DNA of 64,000 nt from Pontixanthobacter aestiaquae. GTDB lineage: Bacteria > Pseudomonadota > Alphaproteobacteria > Sphingomonadales > Sphingomonadaceae. The notes beneath the pieces were generated by a model. That model worked only from the letters and a program-made list of their open reading frames with translations. It had not been told where the DNA came from and made no database searches. Numbering within the stretch: position 1 is the stretch's first letter; each line of letters opens with the position of its first letter. Of the stretch, positions 61,574 to 64,000 are shown one piece after another. The DNA lies in assembly GCF_009827455.1 (NCBI RefSeq), contig NZ_WTYZ01000001.1, forward strand, positions 558,001 through 622,000, read 5' to 3'. The translations under genes and the position numbers were made by a program.

Positions 61574-62640
61574 GTCAGCAAATGCCCTGAGCGATCACGT
61601 TTGGTCTCCAGATAGCGGCGATTATGCGGATTATCGGGCAATTGATGCTGAACGCGCTCGGTGATGGTGATGCCTGCCGCTTCCAGAGCAGCGACTTTCT
61701 TCGGATTGTTGGTCATCAGGCGAATTGCGTTGACACCCAGCAAGTCGAGCATCCGCGCTGCCAAAGGGAAATCGCGCGCTTCATCAGGCAGGCCAAGCCG
61801 TTGGTTCGCATCGACAGTATCGAAGCCCTGATCTTGCAACCGGTAGGCGCGCAGCTTGTTCACCAGGCCAATTCCGCGCCCTTCTTGGCGCATGTAGAGC
61901 AGAATCCCCCAACCGCCTTTGTCAGCTTGGTCGGCCATTGCAGCAAGCGCTGCATCAAGCTGCGGACCGCAATCGCATTTCAGGCTGCCGAGAATATCGC
62001 CGGTCAGGCATTCCGAATGGAGACGCACCAATGGTTCGCGCTCGCTGCTTTGCTCGCCGATAATCAGCGCGACATGTTCACGTATGTCGTCGGCACTGCG
62101 GAAAGCGACGATTTGCGCGTCCTTGCTGGCCGAAACGGGCAGTTTAGCGCGTGTGGCGATCGCCAGATTGATGGTGTCCGACCAATGATCGAGATCGCTG
62201 GCGGCGAGATGTTCTGCCTCGCCCGCATCCACTGGGTTTACCAAAAAGGCTGGCAGGATTCCGGCTATCCGCGCAAGCTCCATCGCGGCAACGGCATTAT
62301 CCTGCCAATCGATAGCATCCGCTTTGAAGGGTCCTTTGAGCGGGTTCGCCAAATCGAGCGCGGGATCGGCAATTGGCAATGCGGTTTGCAGGTCGAAACT
62401 ATCGGCACCACGGATCAATACCGGTGCATGCGGTGCTGCTGCATCGCGTTGGTTGGTGAGCTTGAGCGTTGCCGCGCGGGCTGACGAGATCAGCATCCGA
62501 TCAGCCTTTGCGTTTGCCGCAATTGCGGTTTCTACCGGCAGCAAGCTTGGCCCGCCATCCATGGCTATGGGCCACCCATGGCGCAGCGCGTCGATAGCGC
62601 GGGCCACGCGCCGTGAAGGAGAGGGCGTGTTGGCGCTCAG
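61570..62640 (-). CDS. ribA: GTP cyclohydrolase II with an N-terminal extra domain; CTG start
   Basis: 356 residues from CTG 62640. The C-terminal half is classical RibA: LVRLHSECLTGDILGSLKCDCGPQL holds the zinc cysteines, and YMRQEGRGIGLVNKLRAYRLQDQG the substrate site. It opens GTP, the first step of riboflavin synthesis. The first ~165 residues are an extra domain without recognised motifs, probably a degenerate RibB-like part. No ATG exists downstream of the xth stop before the conserved VARAIDALRHGWP segment. CTG overlaps the xth stop as CTGA, with GGAG 8 bp upstream. GTG (62610) is the alternative. Confidence 0.88.
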   Translation of the reverse strand: MSANTPSPSRRVARAIDALRHGWPIAMDGGPSLLPVETAIAANAKADRMLISSARAATLKLTNQRDAAAPHAPVLIRGADSFDLQTALPIADPALDLANPLKGPFKADAIDWQDNAVAAMELARIAGILPAFLVNPVDAGEAEHLAASDLDHWSDTINLAIATRAKLPVSASKDAQIVAFRSADDIREHVALIIGEQSSEREPLVRLHSECLTGDILGSLKCDCGPQLDAALAAMADQADKGGWGILLYMRQEGRGIGLVNKLRAYRLQDQGFDTVDANQRLGLPDEARDFPLAARMLDLLGVNAIRLMTNNPKKVAALEAAGITITERVQHQLPDNPHNRRYLETKRDRSGHLLT

Positions 62641-63443
62641 AGAGCAAACTCCGTTACCAGCGGAATATGATCCGATGGCTTTTCCCAGCCTCGGCAATCT
62701 TCATAAATGCTGTGACCAGTGGCTTTGGCTGCCAGTTCGGGCGAGGCCCACATATGGTCCAAGCGCCGTCCGCGATCACCGACGCGGTAATCTTTTGAAC
62801 GATAGCTCCACCAGCTGAAATAGCGCTCAGGATCTTTGATAAATTCGCGGCCGACATCGACAAAGTCATGCGCGTCTTTGAAGCGCTGCAGTGTTTCGAC
62901 TTCAAGTGGTGTGTGGCTGACCACTTTAAGCAATTGCTTATGGCTCCACACATCGCTCTCGAGTGGCGCTATGTTGAAATCGCCGACGATCAGCGTCGGA
63001 CGCTCAATTGTTTCGGCCCAATCGGTCATGCGCTGTAAGAAGTCCAGCTTCTGGCCGAATTTCGGGTTCACTTCGCGATCCGGTACATCGCCGCCCGCAG
63101 GGACATAGACGTTCTCGATCACCATGTCCTGACCAGACCCTAAGCCTCGGCCAGTCAGTTCGACTCCAACGTGCCGGGCTTCGCCATTGGCCTGCCAATC
63201 ATGGCGGCTGAATTCTTTCATCGGAATGCGGCTGACGGTCGCCACACCGTGATAGCCCTTTTGCCCGTGGATCGCATGATGCGTGTAGCCCAGAGCATTG
63301 AACGCCTCGAACGGGAAGGTTTCCTCAACCGTTTTGATTTCTTGCAGGCAAAGTACATCGGGCGCTTGCTCAGTAAGGAATTGCGCCACAATCGGCATGC
63401 GCAGGCGGACGGAATTGATATTCCAAGATGCTACTGAAACCAT
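62637..63443 (-). CDS. xth: Exodeoxyribonuclease III
   Basis: 268 residues of the endonuclease/exonuclease/phosphatase fold. Landmarks: SVASWNINSVRLR, the metal Glu in LCLQEIKT, YVPAGGD, the GDFNIAPLESDVW catalytic motif and RRLDHMWAS and SDHIPLV at the end. It repairs abasic sites and removes damaged 3' ends. The first gene of an xth-ribA-GNAT cluster, coupled by a four-base overlap. Confidence 0.95.
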   Translation of the reverse strand: MVSVASWNINSVRLRMPIVAQFLTEQAPDVLCLQEIKTVEETFPFEAFNALGYTHHAIHGQKGYHGVATVSRIPMKEFSRHDWQANGEARHVGVELTGRGLGSGQDMVIENVYVPAGGDVPDREVNPKFGQKLDFLQRMTDWAETIERPTLIVGDFNIAPLESDVWSHKQLLKVVSHTPLEVETLQRFKDAHDFVDVGREFIKDPERYFSWWSYRSKDYRVGDRGRRLDHMWASPELAAKATGHSIYEDCRGWEKPSDHIPLVTEFAL

Positions 63444-63523
63444 GGAGGCCGAGATAGGGAGACTGCGACGCGAAGTCTATTGGAAGAGTGGAGAGTTTGT
63501 TTTGGCGCAGTCTTTTGCTTGGT

Positions 63524-63759
63524 CCCTCAGTCGCCGGGCGCGAGCCATCCGGCTCGCTTGGCTATCCTCGCTTTCGCTCCCTGACGGTCACTTCGCTGCG
63601 GGCGGGCCGCTTGGCCCTATGACTGCCGTGACCAAGAATGGGTGCTGTCCCGAAGGCTTGGAATGGTCCGGTCAGCGACCAGCTGACCGCAAGCGCGACC
63701 GCGCGCCGCCGTTAGGCGTAGCCAAGGAATGCGGATGCATTCCGCCCGGCGACTGAGGG
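63524..63759. repeat. 236-bp structured inverted-repeat element
   Basis: Exact 17-bp arms, CCCTCAGTCGCCGGGCG (63524-63540) and its reverse complement (63743-63759), frame a GC-rich stretch. A further CTTGGCTA (63557-63564) pairs with TAGCCAAG (63719-63726), so the arms continue inward imperfectly. The open frame across it has the composition of a repeat, not of a gene. No transposase is present. The region upstream (63444-63523) should hold the xth promoter. Confidence 0.6.
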
Positions 63760-63789
63760 GGCTAAAACCAACAACAAACAAAACACAAA

Positions 63790-63824
63790 AAACCCTCGCG
63801 CCGGGGGCGTTGGCACGAGGGTTT
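63790..63824 (-). terminator. Rho-independent terminator, probably for a gene beyond the window's right side
   Basis: AAACCCTCG (63790-63798) pairs with CGAGGGTTT (63816-63824). On the minus strand the stem runs into a T-rich tail (complement of the A-rich 63778-63792), so it would stop leftward transcription, though no leftward gene is evident up to 64000. Confidence 0.55.
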
Positions 63825-63947
63825 CCTATTAGCGTTCGTCACGCTTTTGGCGCAGCACGGTCTTCATGAAGACTGAGGCAACAGGGGGGAAACCCGTCTT
63901 CAACCGAACTGCAGAGCAAAGAATATGCCTGTTTGCATTGCTAGCCA

Positions 63948-64000
63948 ATGAACAATCCTCCGCAGCCCGTCCTATTCGCGGGGCGGGATGTCGCCGATGC
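63948..64000 (+). CDS. Possible start of a further gene (truncated by window end)
   Basis: ATG at 63948 opens a frame (MNNPPQPVLFAGRDVAD) that stays open to the window edge (17 complete codons). No clear ribosome site is seen, so the start and the gene itself are tentative. The sequence between 63825 and 63947 shows nothing else convincing. Confidence 0.3.
   Translation, partial: MNNPPQPVLFAGRDVAD

Noticed and set aside
63298..63756. 152-codon plus-strand frame over xth and the repeat element
   Set aside because: Half of it is antisense to xth and the rest lies inside an inverted repeat with no coding character.
1..64000. CRISPR arrays, rRNA and tRNA genes, insertion sequences, prophage
   Set aside because: No regularly spaced repeats, no cloverleaf-like segments or rRNA sequence, and no transposase, integrase or phage structural gene was seen on either strand by reading.

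Overview
The window looks like a chromosomal segment of a Sphingomonadales alphaproteobacterium, most likely of the Erythrobacteraceae. This is inferred from gene content and style, not from a marker search. Supporting signs are the exosortase-A-linked glycosylation genes, a heme-type TonB receptor next to a DUF6607 protein, a DUF3576 lipoprotein, a polyhydroxyalkanoate (PHA) cycle, and moderately GC-rich DNA with short intergenic gaps. No rRNA, tRNA, CRISPR array, insertion sequence or prophage was seen. Most genes are core housekeeping genes.

Layout. 1-2568: the 3' end of an acyl-CoA synthetase, a cytochrome P450 and an SDR oxidoreductase in one operon. 2663-5192: a YqiJ/YqiK (flotillin) membrane pair. 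5449-6276: an AT-richer SAM methyltransferase. 6521-8804: galU and murA, divergent. 8840-10318: a lipoprotein with one heme-c motif. 10439-10753: a ribbon-helix-helix regulator. 11040-14376: a TonB receptor and DUF6607 protein, with a possible Fur site. 14418-15140: phbB. 16445-20994: DUF3576 lipoprotein, leuS, lptE, holA. 21007-22871: lptA, lptC and a short RNase D on the minus strand. 22950-25084: ung, a DksA/TraR-like protein and an AT-rich SHIIP-motif protein, then a REP-like doublet. 25251-32898: a porin, gltD and gltB. 33169-38097: a large disordered membrane protein and an exosortase-A glycosyltransferase (minus), then a small membrane protein and an O-glycosylation ligase (plus).

38202-42885 holds a MaoC hydratase, thiolase, esterase, DUF4126 protein and intracellular PHA depolymerase. 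43046-50286 holds an ABC exporter, M13 peptidase, uppP, a small membrane protein, phhA and a PPK2 kinase. 50354-54862 is a tightly overlapping four-gene acyl-CoA catabolic operon. 54915-55606 carries two small lipoproteins. 55718-57559 is recQ. 57649-59085 is a three-gene SPFH / ribbon-helix-helix / membrane-protein cassette behind an unusual AT-rich operator. 59146-64000 holds a beta-helix protein, psd, a GNAT protein, ribA, xth, a structured inverted-repeat element and the start of a possible further gene.

Themes. PHA and acyl-CoA metabolism recur (phbB, MaoC-thiolase, phaZ, the 50-55 kb operon), and two of these promoters share a PhaR-like GTGCAGTGCA motif. Envelope biogenesis is also prominent (lptACE, uppP, murA, galU, psd, exosortase-A glycosylation, flotillins). 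The most interesting points are the SPFH/RHH cassette with half-sites at 11-bp steps, the heme receptor/DUF6607 pair, two apparently non-canonical starts (AUU for psd, CUG for ribA), an RBS-masking hairpin before the MaoC gene, and the 236-bp inverted-repeat element at 63.5 kb.
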